DNA of 49,795 nucleotides. It comes from an uncultured Flavobacteriales bacterium. GTDB lineage: Bacteria; Bacteroidota; Bacteroidia; Flavobacteriales_D; Sanyastnellaceae. This document shows, in pieces, positions 1 through 8,912 of the stretch. Each line of letters opens with the position of its first letter. Within the stretch, counting starts at the first letter, position 1. The notes beneath the pieces are model-generated. The model was given only the letters and a program-made list of their open reading frames with translations, searched no databases and was not told the DNA's origin. Location: NCBI GenBank assembly GCA_949373165.1, contig CASICO010000023.1:1-49795 (forward strand), written 5' to 3'. The position numbers and the translations under genes are program-made.

Positions 1-384
1 CCGTTGCTGGAGTCGGGTGTAAAGGTGTTTGAATACCGGCCCGATGCCAAGATTCGAAAGAAGCTCATCACCGCAGAGAAACAAAAGCGCAGTGGCTATT
101 TCCCGACGTTTGGCCTCCACGCCAAATCCATGGTGGTGGACCATCAAACAGTGGTGATTGGGACCTTCAACCTCGATCCGAGAAGCGCAAATCTGAACAC
201 CGAGTGCGTGGCCATCATGTCTTCTGCGGCCATGGCCGATCAGGTCGAGGGTCTCATGCTAGAAGAGCTTGCGCCCGAGAATGCTTGGGAAACCACCACG
301 TCGTTCAATCCAGACGCGCAGGCTGGATTCAGGAAGCAATGGGGCGCCTGGTTGAGGCGCATTGTGCCGGCCTCGCTGCTTTGA
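1..384 (+). CDS. Phospholipase D / cardiolipin synthase family protein, C-terminal part
   Basis: The reading frame is open from the first base, so this is the 3' end of a gene that begins before the window. The visible part holds one complete HKD motif (HAKSMVVD followed by GTFNLDPRSANLNTE), the second catalytic half of PLD-superfamily transphosphatidylases. The run NLDPRSxNLNTE is typical of ClsC/YmdC-like cardiolipin synthases, which join phosphatidyl groups to make cardiolipin at the membrane. The first HKD motif is outside the window, so the exact subfamily is an inference. The gene ends about 60 bases before purT, on the same strand. Confidence 0.8.
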   Translation, partial: PLLESGVKVFEYRPDAKIRKKLITAEKQKRSGYFPTFGLHAKSMVVDHQTVVIGTFNLDPRSANLNTECVAIMSSAAMADQVEGLMLEELAPENAWETTTSFNPDAQAGFRKQWGAWLRRIVPASLL

Positions 385-432
385 CTTGGCCGCCTTTTAA
401 AGCTTCATTTTCTTCGGCTCCGCGCCGCGCAC

Positions 433-440
433 TAGCTTGC
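433..440 (+). promoter_or_regulatory. Bacteroidota -10-like box of purT
   Basis: TAGCTTGC resembles the Bacteroidota TAnnTTTG element and ends 4 nt before the purT ATG, so the transcript would be leaderless or nearly so. I see no clear -33 TTG at the usual distance. The assignment rests on this spacing recurring at other genes in the window. Confidence 0.35.
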
Positions 441-444
441 GGAC

Positions 445-1641
445 ATGAACAAGAAAATTGTGCTATTGGGCTCGGGAGAACTGGGCAAAGAAGTCGCGAT
501 TTCATTGCAGCGATTGGGACAGCATGTGGTGGCGGTAGACGCATATGAGGGTGCTCCCGCAATGCAAGTGGCCGATGAGTTTGAGGTGATCAACATGTTG
601 GATGGTGAGGCGCTGGACGCGGTCGTGGCCAAGCACAAACCCGACATCATTGTGCCTGAAGTTGAGTCCATTCGAACGGAGCGGTTTTACGATTACGAAG
701 CCCGAGGAATCCAGGTGGTTCCATCGGCAAAGGCGGCTCAATTCACGATGAACCGAAAGGCAATCCGCGATCTGGCCGCTCAAGGTTTGGGGCTCAAAAC
801 GGCACCATATCGCTATGCGACGAGTCTTGAAGCGCTCAAAGAGGGGGTGAGTGCCGTGGGCCTGCCTTGTGTGGTCAAGCCCTTGATGTCGAGTTCGGGC
901 AAAGGGCAGTCGGTCATCCGAACCGAATCGGACATTGAATCCGCATGGGCTCACGGATTGGAAGGGTCCCGTGGTGATTTGGCGGAAGTCATTGTGGAGG
1001 CCTTCATAGATTTTGATTACGAGATCACCTTGTTGACCCTCACCCAGGCGAAGGGCAAAACTTTGTTTTGTCCGCCCATCGGACACCGCCAGGAGAGGGG
1101 GGATTACCAAGAGAGTTGGCAGCCTGCAGCCATGGAGGCAGACCTTTTGACCCAAGCCCAAGAGATGGCTGACAAAGTGACGTTGGCCCTTGGGGGAAAC
1201 GGAATTTGGGGCGTGGAGTTTTTTATTCAGTCCGGTGATCACGGAAAGGCAGGCACAGTCTACTTCTCTGAATTGTCACCGCGTCCCCATGACACCGGTA
1301 TGGTGACTTTGGCGGGGACGCAGAATTTCTCTGAATTCGAATTGCATGCACGGGCCATTCTCGGGTTGCCAGTCACCGCGATCGAACACCATCGAAACGG
1401 AGCCAGTGCTGTGGTGCTTGCGCCGTCGGATGCGCCAGAGGGGACTCCGGAATTTGTGGGCGTATTTGAGGCGGCATCGTTTGAGCAATCAGACTTGAGG
1501 TTGTTCGGCAAGCCAAGTGTGCGGCCTTATCGCCGGATGGGGGTCACATTGGCCTACGGCGACACCACTCATTCCGTGCTTAAATTGGTCCAGCGCGCAA
1601 AAGACGCGGCCGCGAAGGTGACCGTGAAAACAAAAAAATGA
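445..1641 (+). CDS. purT: Formate-dependent phosphoribosylglycinamide formyltransferase (PurT)
   Basis: PurT is an ATP-grasp enzyme that formylates GAR with formate and ATP, the folate-independent route for the third step of purine synthesis in the cytosol. The 398-residue length fits the family. The N-terminus ([20 protein letters not shown]) is the family's nucleotide/substrate-binding start. The middle carries the ATP-grasp region with [11 protein letters not shown], and the C-terminal half has the metal-binding stretch around GVEFFI and [13 protein letters not shown]. The start is the ATG just after a TAGCTTGC box. Its stop overlaps the next ATG (ATGA), which suggests translational coupling. 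No anomaly is seen in the gene. Confidence 0.96.
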   Translation: MNKKIVLLGSGELGKEVAISLQRLGQHVVAVDAYEGAPAMQVADEFEVINMLDGEALDAVVAKHKPDIIVPEVESIRTERFYDYEARGIQVVPSAKAAQFTMNRKAIRDLAAQGLGLKTAPYRYATSLEALKEGVSAVGLPCVVKPLMSSSGKGQSVIRTESDIESAWAHGLEGSRGDLAEVIVEAFIDFDYEITLLTLTQAKGKTLFCPPIGHRQERGDYQESWQPAAMEADLLTQAQEMADKVTLALGGNGIWGVEFFIQSGDHGKAGTVYFSELSPRPHDTGMVTLAGTQNFSEFELHARAILGLPVTAIEHHRNGASAVVLAPSDAPEGTPEFVGVFEAASFEQSDLRLFGKPSVRPYRRMGVTLAYGDTTHSVLKLVQRAKDAAAKVTVKTKK

Positions 1642-1952
1642 ACTGGAGTAAAGCACCAAAATCACTGTCTTTAATTGGGCTCGCCACGACTGTGTCTGGT
1701 GTCGCCTTCAAGTTGAATCATTTGGCCGGCGCTCACACCTTGACCAACATTGGGGTGTTGATCTTGGTGGTTGGTCTGCTCCTGTGGGCAGGTCAGACCC
1801 TGCGCAAGTCAGACCCGCAGAATATAGGGGAAGGGGTGGGAAGCGACGCTGAAGTCAAAGGCCAGGAGCCCATGGAGGTGTCCAATTCCTACTGCGCGTT
1901 CGTTGCAGCCTTGCCCGCGGAAAAACCACCATCGGGTATACCACGATTCTGA
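1638..1952 (+). CDS. Small two-helix membrane protein (GldL N-terminus-like), reading into the tag start
   Basis: The ORF starts at an ATG overlapping the purT stop (ATGA). Residues about 8-30 and 36-56 form two hydrophobic helices separated by a short [10 protein letters not shown] loop. This layout resembles the N-terminal membrane hairpin of gliding protein GldL and related small Bacteroidota proteins, but it is far too short to be GldL, so no function is assigned. The frame has no stop before ATG 1872. From residue 79 on it reads the N-terminus of the DNA glycosylase Tag, until an apparent frameshift near 1920-1925 ends it at 1952. Either the membrane segment is naturally fused to Tag, or another indel has removed its own stop. 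An extra base upstream would put the frame onto a TAG at 1825-1827. Confidence 0.55.
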   Translation: MNWSKAPKSLSLIGLATTVSGVAFKLNHLAGAHTLTNIGVLILVVGLLLWAGQTLRKSDPQNIGEGVGSDAEVKGQEPMEVSNSYCAFVAALPAEKPPSGIPRF

Positions 1953-2424
1953 ATACGGTTTTGCCGTGGATTCAGATGACGCGCTCTTTGGACGGCTTCT
2001 CTTGGAAATCAACCAGGCGGGATTGTCTTGGGACATCATCTTGAAAAAGCAAGCGCACTTTCGTCGTGCCTATCACGATTATGACATCGCCAAGGTGGCC
2101 TCCTACGGCGCCGTCGATGTGGACAGGTTGCTGTCCGATTCTGGGATTGTTCGGAACCGCCTTAAAATCAATGCGGCCATCTACAATGCGCAGCAGATCC
2201 TCCGTTTACAGAAGGACCATGGTTCATTTCGCGCCTGGCTTTCGCTCCAGAGTGAATTGAGCATAGAAGGCTGGGTTCGCCTGTTCAAAAAGACGTTTAA
2301 GTTCACCGGTGGTGAAATCACCCGCGAGTTTTTAATGGGCACAGCTCACTTGCCCGGCGCCCATGTCGAAGGGTGTCCAATCCACGCAAAGTTGAATGGC
2401 GTGGGGGCCGTAGTGGGTGAATAG
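1872..2424 (+). CDS. tag: DNA-3-methyladenine glycosylase I (Tag), frameshifted
   Basis: Tag removes 3-methyladenine from alkylated DNA. The bulk (from about 1921) reads [27 protein letters not shown], the FKKTFKFTGGEI region and a C-terminal PGAHVEGCP with the zinc-ligand His and Cys. The N-terminus of this Tag subfamily ([12 protein letters not shown], with the first zinc Cys) lies in another frame, starting at ATG 1872 behind an AGGAG. Joining the two needs one base removed from the A5 run at 1921-1925, which gives a 183-residue protein of normal length. Without the correction only a TTG start at 1903 is available, and the SYC zinc-ligand segment is lost. I judge this a sequencing insertion, because three other genes here show the same defect. 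Confidence 0.82.
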
Positions 2425-2556
2425 GAGGGCGCTTCAAGGGCTGTACAGAAGCAGAATCAAGGGCGTATTGGCCGTCTTCCGTGTCCATCGTACACGCATA
2501 AGGTGTTGATTGAGTGAGGATTACGAATTATCTTCCCTTTCTATACAAGCGCAGCC

Positions 2557-2850
2557 ATGGACACGATTAAGCCCAGAAGCCTCAACGAATTAAGACAGTC
2601 CAAAGACGCGGTGTACACTGCGCCGTCCTCCCACGAGGAACGTCTTGACGCCCGCCGTCAGGCATGGGGTTATGTGGTTTTGGATGCGCAGGGTGCACCC
2701 GTGGTTTCATGCGACAACATGTCCTGCGTGATCGGCGCTCGTCCCGAATTGAGTGCAAACGATTTGGAAAATCACTTTGGAGTTGACCCCTCTGCTTATG
2801 TTTTGGCGGATGGCGGATCCATCCAACGGGTCCCCCGGAGAAAAGCTTAA
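2557..2850 (+). CDS. Hypothetical protein, 97 residues
   Basis: This is a short ORF with an ATG start. The product is soluble: there is no signal peptide or membrane segment. It has a charged N-terminal third, a compact middle (GYVVLDAQGAPVVSCDNMSC) with two cysteines four residues apart, and a basic C-terminal tail. I do not recognise the family. It stands alone, about 130 bases after tag and facing a minus-strand gene. Normal composition and lack of a competing ORF make it a plausible gene, but coding is not proven. Confidence 0.5.
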   Translation: MDTIKPRSLNELRQSKDAVYTAPSSHEERLDARRQAWGYVVLDAQGAPVVSCDNMSCVIGARPELSANDLENHFGVDPSAYVLADGGSIQRVPRRKA

Positions 2851-2979
2851 ATCAACACGGCCATTTGGCTTGCGGTATGGATGGGTGACTTTTCGATGGA
2901 CGATTGACTGGTGTGGCTTTTAGATGTTGCGGGCTGATTGGGAGATTTGCTCGACGTCGCCTCTGCGATCAAGACCGTC

Positions 2980-3141
2980 CTATGGCCGCTTCCAAGGCCC
3001 CTGAAACCAGGATTTCATTCGGTTCAACTTCTCCTGAGAGACAAAGCCTTTGGCAACCAACCAGAAGAAAACGAGCCAAAGCAATCCCTTGATTAAGAAG
3101 AACAGGAATCCGGCAATGCCGATGGTTTTTAGGGCTTCCAT
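2980..3141 (-). CDS. Small single-pass membrane protein
   Basis: From the ATG at 3141 the product is 53 residues. Residues about 5-28 are strongly hydrophobic (IGIAGFLFFLIKGLLWLVFF), followed by a basic amphipathic tail ending in GPWKRP. Longer forms starting upstream would add a non-hydrophobic leader and reach to 3207. I chose the internal ATG because it puts the helix right at the N-terminus, as in many small Bacteroidota membrane proteins. No function is assigned. It diverges from the LRR gene, whose ATG is 74 bases away. Confidence 0.45.
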   Translation of the reverse strand: MEALKTIGIAGFLFFLIKGLLWLVFFWLVAKGFVSQEKLNRMKSWFQGPWKRP

Positions 3142-3215
3142 TTGGGATAACTCGAAGGCAAAGGTGCGTTTTGAGCAGGGGATTGTGTCACCTTGAGGCA
3201 AATTCACACTGTTGC

Positions 3216-4925
3216 ATGACCCTTCGCGCCTTCTTTTCTAGTTTTCTGTTGTTTGGTCTCTCCAGTTTTGTTGCGCAGGGTCAACGGGTGAGCAAAAAGA
3301 CCACCAAAATTGAGGTGGTCCAATTTCCAACGGTTCCGGTGGAGTCCGCATTCCGGGTGGCCTTGAACTTGTGTGCAGAAGAGACATTTTTCTCTTTGGA
3401 TGACCTTCGGCGCTATGGCGGAAACATGGACCTATTGAAGTCCAGTGGTGAGCGACTGAGTGGCATGAAGTATTTCACCGTCGGCCATGAGGCGGAAGTC
3501 GTGGATGTGGGGCCTTCATTGGTGGTGTCGGTGGCCATCGGTCCAGAAAGTCAAGGGGTGCCCACATTCAAGTCGGAGGCCATCAAAGGCTCAGAAGAAC
3601 AAACGTTTTGGGCCAATGTGCCTTGCCGGCTGCCAATGCGGATAAGCCTTTCCTCTCCGGATGGAGAAATGTGGGATGCGTTTGAGGTGGATCAGCCCCT
3701 GTTGATTCGCTACGGCAATGAGAAGGTGTCTACCATCGAGCGAAAGCCGGGCAGTTTGAGTTATTCCAAAGGCACGCTCGCTTTTGACAGTGAAAAGGCC
3801 GTGAAGAAGGGCTTGGTGTCTGAAGAGGGGAGCCGATTCTTTCGGCGAAAGGCGGTTTTGTTGCAGCTCAGCCGGGCCATTGATGCGTTGGAAACGCGGA
3901 TCTTCTTCCTTCAGGGAAAGGTGGAAGTTGTGGTCTATTCTGGAAAGGGAAAACACGATTACCCCGAATTGGATGCCGCTCGGGATGTGGCGTTGGAATC
4001 TTGGAGCAATGGCTATTTCAATGGGCTTTCTAGCCCCATTGCCACGTGGGAGAAGTGGATTGAGAAAGTGGATTTTGTAGACAAAAAAGCGAAAGTGACA
4101 CGGGCAGTTGCCTTGGGGTTAAATCTCAATTTGGCACAGGCTCATTTGCATCGCAATGCGTTCGCGAAATGCGCCCAGGCCATTTCCAATGCCCGGGCTT
4201 TGGTCCTGCCTGGAGGAGAGGAGTTTCTCTTTTTAGAGGACTTGCAAGATCAGCTGTTAAAGCGCCGTCGGGCACTTAAAGTCAATGGGGATTTTGTTCT
4301 GGCGCCCGATGTCAAGCGTTTCAAGGCACCTGACTTTAAGAACCTCATTGGCAAACGCTCTCAAAACAAGGACATTCAAATGATGGTGCCGGAGAATCGG
4401 TTTGATGCCGTGGGCACAGCGATTGAGCAATGGGAGTCGACCGAGGTGGCCGGGAGCCCAGAGGCGACAGCCGCGGTGGCAAGCGAGGTGTCCATGGCCC
4501 AAATGCTGGGAGCTCGACTTGAGCAAACCATTGGGGGCATGATGTTGCGGCTCAATCCAATCACAGATCCCGACCTGGTGGGCGAGGACTTTCCCCAAGA
4601 GATCTTGGACATTCCCAACCTGGTGTATTTGGACATCAGTGGAATGCTGTTTGGAGAATTGCCCGAAGCGTTGGATCGATTGGTGGCGCTTCAGACGTTG
4701 ATCGTTTCGAGAAATGGCTTGTCATCCCTCCCAGAAAGTGTGGGCAATTTAACCGGCTTGAAGAAGCTGTTCGTCAACGGCAATGAACTCTCGGACCTGC
4801 CCACAAGCCTTGTCCGATGCGCTCAGCTTAAGATGCTCGACATCAAAGACAACCGCTTTTCGTCCGAAGGCGTCGAGCAAATTCAGCAGATGTTGGGCGA
4901 GGAGGTCAAGGTCAAGTCAAACTGA
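3216..4925 (+). CDS. Secreted leucine-rich-repeat protein
   Basis: From ATG 3216 the 569-residue product opens with a signal peptide (MTLRAFFSSFLLFGLSSFVAQ). A longer ORF reaching to 3171 has no such leader. The first 400 residues form a large region I cannot assign. The C-terminal 100 residues hold about four leucine-rich repeats of the bacterial PxxLxxLxxLxxLxLxxN type (for example LQTLIVSRNGLSSLPESVG). LRRs are protein-binding solenoids, so an envelope binding role is likely, but the partner is unknown. There is no T9SS tail and no lipobox. It converges on the cupin gene, with about 190 bases between them and no clear terminator. Confidence 0.8.
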   Translation: MTLRAFFSSFLLFGLSSFVAQGQRVSKKTTKIEVVQFPTVPVESAFRVALNLCAEETFFSLDDLRRYGGNMDLLKSSGERLSGMKYFTVGHEAEVVDVGPSLVVSVAIGPESQGVPTFKSEAIKGSEEQTFWANVPCRLPMRISLSSPDGEMWDAFEVDQPLLIRYGNEKVSTIERKPGSLSYSKGTLAFDSEKAVKKGLVSEEGSRFFRRKAVLLQLSRAIDALETRIFFLQGKVEVVVYSGKGKHDYPELDAARDVALESWSNGYFNGLSSPIATWEKWIEKVDFVDKKAKVTRAVALGLNLNLAQAHLHRNAFAKCAQAISNARALVLPGGEEFLFLEDLQDQLLKRRRALKVNGDFVLAPDVKRFKAPDFKNLIGKRSQNKDIQMMVPENRFDAVGTAIEQWESTEVAGSPEATAAVASEVSMAQMLGARLEQTIGGMMLRLNPITDPDLVGEDFPQEILDIPNLVYLDISGMLFGELPEALDRLVALQTLIVSRNGLSSLPESVGNLTGLKKLFVNGNELSDLPTSLVRCAQLKMLDIKDNRFSSEGVEQIQQMLGEEVKVKSN

Positions 4926-5111
4926 GTCTGCGCATCGAGAATGGGGGGTGAATGGCGCCCTTGAGTCTCTGCAACCCCAGACTTGGCAGGCGTTGTTTCA
5001 TGCCGCCATGAGTCCACCAAGCATCCAGTTTGCTTTGTCTGGCTTGCCTTGAGCGTGAAATAAAAGGATGGGGTCTTGTGTGGGTTTTTCCGCCTTGGAA
5101 GCCAAGTTGGG

Positions 5112-5471
5112 TCAGATGTGGTCGCACGCCTCGACTGTTCGTGCTGTGGTTTGACCACCGGTGTGGTGCGTGTCTTGTGGTTCGAACAACAGGATCCACA
5201 CCTCTTCTTGGGTCACAGGGCGATGCTCCACCCCTTTGGGCACGACAATAATCTCTCCCGGGCCGACTTCCACAGCTCGGTCTCTAAATTCTAGGGTCAT
5301 CTTTCCTTTGATGACGTGAAACAATTCGTCCTGTTCCGCGTGAGCATGCCACATGAACTCACCTTGAATCTTCGCGAGCTTTACGGCCTGCCCGTTGAGC
5401 TGCGCGATGATTTTGGGCGACCATTGTTCTTCAAACAGCCCAAACTTTTGTGCAATGGAAATGGCCCTCAT
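5112..5471 (-). CDS. Small cupin-domain protein
   Basis: The product from ATG 5471 is 119 residues and consists of a single cupin fold. Cupin motif 1 is seen as WHAHAEQDELFHVIKGKMTL (metal ligands H, H, E and the later H in the family scheme). Motif 2 is PGEIIVVPKGVEHRP. Such small cupins bind a metal and often act as isomerases, dioxygenases or sensors; the substrate cannot be read from sequence. I rejected the longer ORF up to 5726 because its extra N-terminus overlaps the divergent flippase gene and looks non-coding. The ATG sits 5 nt behind an ACCTTG-type promoter box. Confidence 0.82.
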   Translation of the reverse strand: MRAISIAQKFGLFEEQWSPKIIAQLNGQAVKLAKIQGEFMWHAHAEQDELFHVIKGKMTLEFRDRAVEVGPGEIIVVPKGVEHRPVTQEEVWILLFEPQDTHHTGGQTTARTVEACDHI

Positions 5472-5476
5472 GGGAG

Positions 5477-5484
5477 ACAAGGTA
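5477..5484 (-). promoter_or_regulatory. -10-like box of the cupin gene
   Basis: On the minus strand this reads TACCTTGT and ends 5 nt before the cupin ATG. A mirror copy, TACCTTGG, lies at 5512-5519 facing the flippase gene, so the two form an AAGGTA/TACCTT inverted pair between divergent genes. Confidence 0.35.
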
Positions 5485-5534
5485 ATCCTCGAAGAGACGG
5501 GGAAGGGGCAGTACCTTGGTCCCGTGCCATTCAA

Positions 5535-6807
5535 ATGCACATACCTGAGCGCATGATTCGTCGGATGGCGAAGTTGTTGGGCGGCTCGCTTGCCGGGCAA
5601 TTGGTGGCGTTTGGTGCCGCCTTTGTTTTGGCGCGGATTTACGGGCCAGAGGCCTATGCGCACCTCGAGATGTTCGCATTGGTGACTGGCATTGGTGCGG
5701 TGCTGGGCACGGGAAAGTTCGAGCAAGCGTTGATGTTGCCGAAGTCAGAAAAGGACGCCTTGGGCTTGCTTTGGGCGGGCCAGCGCTTTGTTTGGGCAAC
5801 CGTTTTTCTGGTCGCTGTGGTGGGCATTGGGTCTGCCCATTGGGTGGCCGACACGTGGTCTTTGCCTTCTTGGCACTGGATCGCTTGGTCGTTGCCTGTT
5901 TTTACGGGTTTGGCGGCACATGCGCGCTTGCTGGAGTATTGGCATCACCGTCAGTCACAGGTGGGCCATGTCGCCGTGGCAAAAGCATCGGGCCCGTTCC
6001 TCTCTGAATTGACAAAATTGGGAAGCGCAGGCTGGTTTCCATTGATGGGTCTGAGTTTGGGCTCGGGTGCAGGCATCGCAATGCGTTGGGCCATCATGCG
6101 AAGAGGGCTGAATTCCGTTTGTCAAGCGGCTTCGCCATGGGGGCGCAGCCCTTCACGCGCAGCCATTCAGGTGTACCAAGACTATCCCACGTGGGTGCTG
6201 TTGGGCAGTACCATGAATCGGTTGGCTCAATGGTTGCATGTGTTGCTCATCGGTGCGACCCTTGGACCGCTCATGTTGGGATGGATGGGCATGGCGCGCC
6301 GCATGGTCATGTTGCCCCTTTCCTTGTTGGCCACATCGGCGGCGCCAGTGTTGTTTAAATCGGCGATGGATCGGGCCGATGGTGCGCCTCTCCAACGTCT
6401 GTTTTTTCAGGCTTTCATCGGGTTCGGGTTGGTGGCAACGTTGGTGGGTCTGGCGGTGTTTTTAGCCCCAGATGAGACCACGGCATGGTTGTTTGGAGCG
6501 CCCTGGCGTGGCGCCATCGACGTCCTGCGGATTCTGGCGCCTTGGTTCGTACTCAATTTCATCTCTGCGGGCTTGGGTTCCATGTTCCATCGCGTTCGAA
6601 AGACCAAGTGGATCGCGGCGTTGGATGCGATACATTTGTTGGCCGTAGGCCTCGGTTGGTTCCTCGGGACGCTCCATCCAGAATGGTTTGGGGGGGGGAG
6701 AATGGGGAGCGCTTCAGGGCATTGTGTGGGCCAAGTGCGGGTATTACGTGCTCAATTTGGGTGTCCTCGTCAAGGCCGTTATTCAGCATCAGGATGAGGA
6801 TCGCTAA
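5535..6807 (+). CDS. Polysaccharide flippase-like membrane protein (Wzx/MOP family), frameshifted
   Basis: This is a polytopic membrane protein of the MOP/oligosaccharide-flippase type, which moves lipid-linked glycans across the inner membrane. The N-terminus LLGGSLAGQLVAFGAAFVLA then RIYGPEAYAHLEMFA is the typical first helix and loop; about ten to twelve helices follow. Start is ATG 5535 or 5553. At 6690-6698 a run of nine G shifts the frame. With eight G the protein continues as GEWGALQGIVWAKCGYYVLN and stops at 6807, giving about 423 residues, a normal length. The corrected end overlaps the following glycosyltransferase ATG (6794) by 14 bases, which strongly supports the correction. Its neighbour suggests a role in surface polysaccharide export. 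Confidence 0.85.
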
Positions 6808-7973
6808 CGTTGTTTTGAATGACTTTACCCGTGACAATCGGGTATTGAAGCTGTCCGAAAGTTTGGCCAACGCCGGCCACGAGGTAACCGTGGTGGCCTT
6901 GCAAAAATCGCCGGAGGCGGCTGGCCCGTCATTGCCTAAACGTGAAAATCGAGACGGTGGTTGGCAAGTGATTCGCACGCGTGTTCGGTCGGCCAAGCTC
7001 CCCAAGGGAACTGCATTTGGTGTCATTAAAATGGCGGAACTGGGGATGAGGTTGGTGTGGCGCTGGCGCGGCATGGACGCGTGGCATTGCAACGACATCG
7101 AGGCCTTTGTTTTTGGCTGGTTGGCACAACGGCTCAATCCCCGGCTTCAGTTGATTTACGATTGTCATGAATTTGAGGCGGAGCGGAATGCCAAGCCCAC
7201 CATTGAACGTAAAATGGTGGCGTGGTTGGAACGGAGGATGATCCGCAAGGCACACTCGGTCATCACGGTGAGCCCCTTCCATTGTACAGGCTTACCAGAC
7301 CCGCTATGCAGACTACGGAATCCCCCAAGTTCTTCTGGTTCGAAATGTTCCTGCACCGCGCTTGCGTGACCCCTCAGATGTTGCGAAACCCAACCTTTTC
7401 AAGCAGCGGTTTGACATCCCCCAAGGCGACTTTGTGGCGTTGTATCAAGGGGCCTTCAACTACAATCGGGGACTGGAAACGGCCATTGAAGCCGTGGAGG
7501 GCCTTGCCGATAAGGGCATCCATTTGGTGCTCATGGGGTACGGTCCGCTTCAGCGTTTGGTCGACGAGGCAGCGGCGCGCTACCCCAATATCCATGTGCA
7601 TCCTGCTGTGGCCTATGAAGAAGTGTTGGCGCACACGTTGAGTGCCGACATCGGGCTGGTATCGGTCAAGCCCACTTGCCTCTCTTATTTGTATTGTCTG
7701 CCAAACAAACTCTTCGAGTACATCTTGGCCGGCGTGCCCGTTCTATCCAATGACTTGCCAGATTGCCGCGACCTGATCGCGTCTTACGAAGTGGGCAGCA
7801 TTGTGGAGGCAGACCATCCGAGTGGTTGGCGAAAGGCGCTTTTGGAGGCCAAATCCAATGGCACATCACAATTTGAGCCTGGGTTAAAGCGGGCGGCTGA
7901 GACACTTTCTTGGTCGCGAGAAGTGGCGCCGTTGTTGGCGGTTTATTCGGCCATGGGAGAGGGCCGGCATTAA
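6794..7973 (+). CDS. Glycosyltransferase family 4-like protein, frameshifted
   Basis: GT-B glycosyltransferases transfer sugars from nucleotide donors to polysaccharide or lipid acceptors. The N-terminal half starts MRIANVVLNDFTRDNRVLK with a glycine-containing acceptor-domain fold, and includes WHCNDIEAF and IYDCHEFEAERN. The C-terminal half has the donor domain: FVALYQGAFNYNRGLETAIE, LVLMGYGPL and the nucleotide-sugar segment PNKLFEYILAGVPVLSNDLP. The halves lie in different frames. Removing one base from CCCCTTCC around 7273-7280 reads VSPSIVQAYQTRYADYGIPQ and restores about 392 residues. Translational coupling to the flippase upstream suggests a joint glycan role. Confidence 0.85.
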
Positions 7974-7994
7974 AAGTGCGACTGTCTTTGGGCC

Positions 7995-8002
7995 TAGCTT
8001 TG
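7995..8002 (+). promoter_or_regulatory. -10-like box of cysQ
   Basis: TAGCTTTG is an exact match to the Bacteroidota TAnnTTTG element. It ends 4 nt before the cysQ ATG, so transcription would begin at or next to the start codon. Confidence 0.45.
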
Positions 8003-8006
8003 CGAC

Positions 8007-8798
8007 ATGTTGGGTTACAGAAATACGGCCGTGGCGGCTGCGATTGAAGCGGGTCGAGCCATTCTTGACATCTACCACAGTGGTGATTTTGACGTAATGG
8101 TGAAAGGGGATGATTCTCCTTTGACGCGTGCGGATGTGGCGGCTCACGAGGTCATTGTGCGCCACTTGATTCCCACGGGCATTCCAGTATTGTCCGAAGA
8201 AGGCCGCAACATTCCGTTTGAAGAGCGAAAGGCTTGGCGTGAATTGTGGGTGGTTGATCCCATTGACGGGACCAAAGAGTTCATCAAGCGCAATGGCGAG
8301 TTCACGGTGAACATTGCCCTGATCCGAGATGGTCGTCCCGTATTGGGGGTAATCTATGTTCCTGTAACCGGAGAGTTGTATGTGGGGGAAGACAAGCAAG
8401 GCGCCGTTAAATCCGTGCATTCATCTGGTGGGGAGGCTAATGTTGACTCGGTCTTGAATGGGGCTGTGCCGATTCCAATGGACAAGGGAGATCGTCCTTT
8501 TACTGCAGTGGCAAGCCGTTCGCACATGTCGCCGGAAACGGAAGCTTTCGTTGCTGAACTCCGAAAGGTTCATGGAGAAGTGGCCTTGATTTCGAAGGGA
8601 TCTTCCCTCAAGCTCTGCATGGTGGCCGAGGGCAAGGCCGATTGCTATCCGCGGTTTGCGCCGACCATGGAATGGGATACCGCAGCGGGTCAGGCCATTT
8701 GCATGGCGGCAGGGTTCGACGTGATCGACCAGAACACAGGAAAGACCATGCAATACAACAGGAAAGACTTGCTCAACGCTTGGTTTCTGGTCCAGTAA
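8007..8798 (+). CDS. cysQ: 3'(2'),5'-bisphosphate nucleotidase CysQ
   Basis: CysQ hydrolyses 3'-phosphoadenosine 5'-phosphate to AMP, clearing the by-product of sulfate assimilation and sulfotransfer. The 263-residue protein shows the inositol-monophosphatase-family metal sites: SEEG (about 63-66), VDPIDGTKEF (83-92) and a C-terminal WDTAAGQAI. The KEF after DGT is characteristic of CysQ rather than inositol phosphatases. It starts 4 nt behind a promoter-like box and ends before a perfect palindromic terminator. No other sulfate-assimilation gene is in the window. Confidence 0.93.
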   Translation: MLGYRNTAVAAAIEAGRAILDIYHSGDFDVMVKGDDSPLTRADVAAHEVIVRHLIPTGIPVLSEEGRNIPFEERKAWRELWVVDPIDGTKEFIKRNGEFTVNIALIRDGRPVLGVIYVPVTGELYVGEDKQGAVKSVHSSGGEANVDSVLNGAVPIPMDKGDRPFTAVASRSHMSPETEAFVAELRKVHGEVALISKGSSLKLCMVAEGKADCYPRFAPTMEWDTAAGQAICMAAGFDVIDQNTGKTMQYNRKDLLNAWFLVQ

Positions 8799-8863
8799 GT
8801 CGTCCAAGCAGGGCGGCAGACGATCTTCACCCATGGCGCCAGCGTTAGAAGGCAAAAAGCAAC

Positions 8864-8887
8864 AAGGCCGCCCCATGGGGCGGCCTT
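8864..8887. terminator. Perfect 24-bp palindromic terminator between cysQ and the fasciclin gene
   Basis: The 24 bases form a perfect inverted repeat (AAGGCCGCCCC, then its complement, centred on CCATGG). It lies between two convergent genes. On the minus strand it is followed after a few bases by a run of five T, so it terminates the fasciclin gene best and may serve both. Confidence 0.75.
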
Positions 8888-8912
8888 GCCGATTTGTAAT
8901 GATGCCGGAGAA

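Noticed and set aside
502..1242. A 246-codon minus-strand frame opposite purT
   Set aside because: PurT is unmistakable on the plus strand; the antisense protein has no domain-like features.
8864..8887. The 24-bp perfect palindrome as a regulator site
   Set aside because: Its position between convergent genes with a nearby T-run fits a terminator better.
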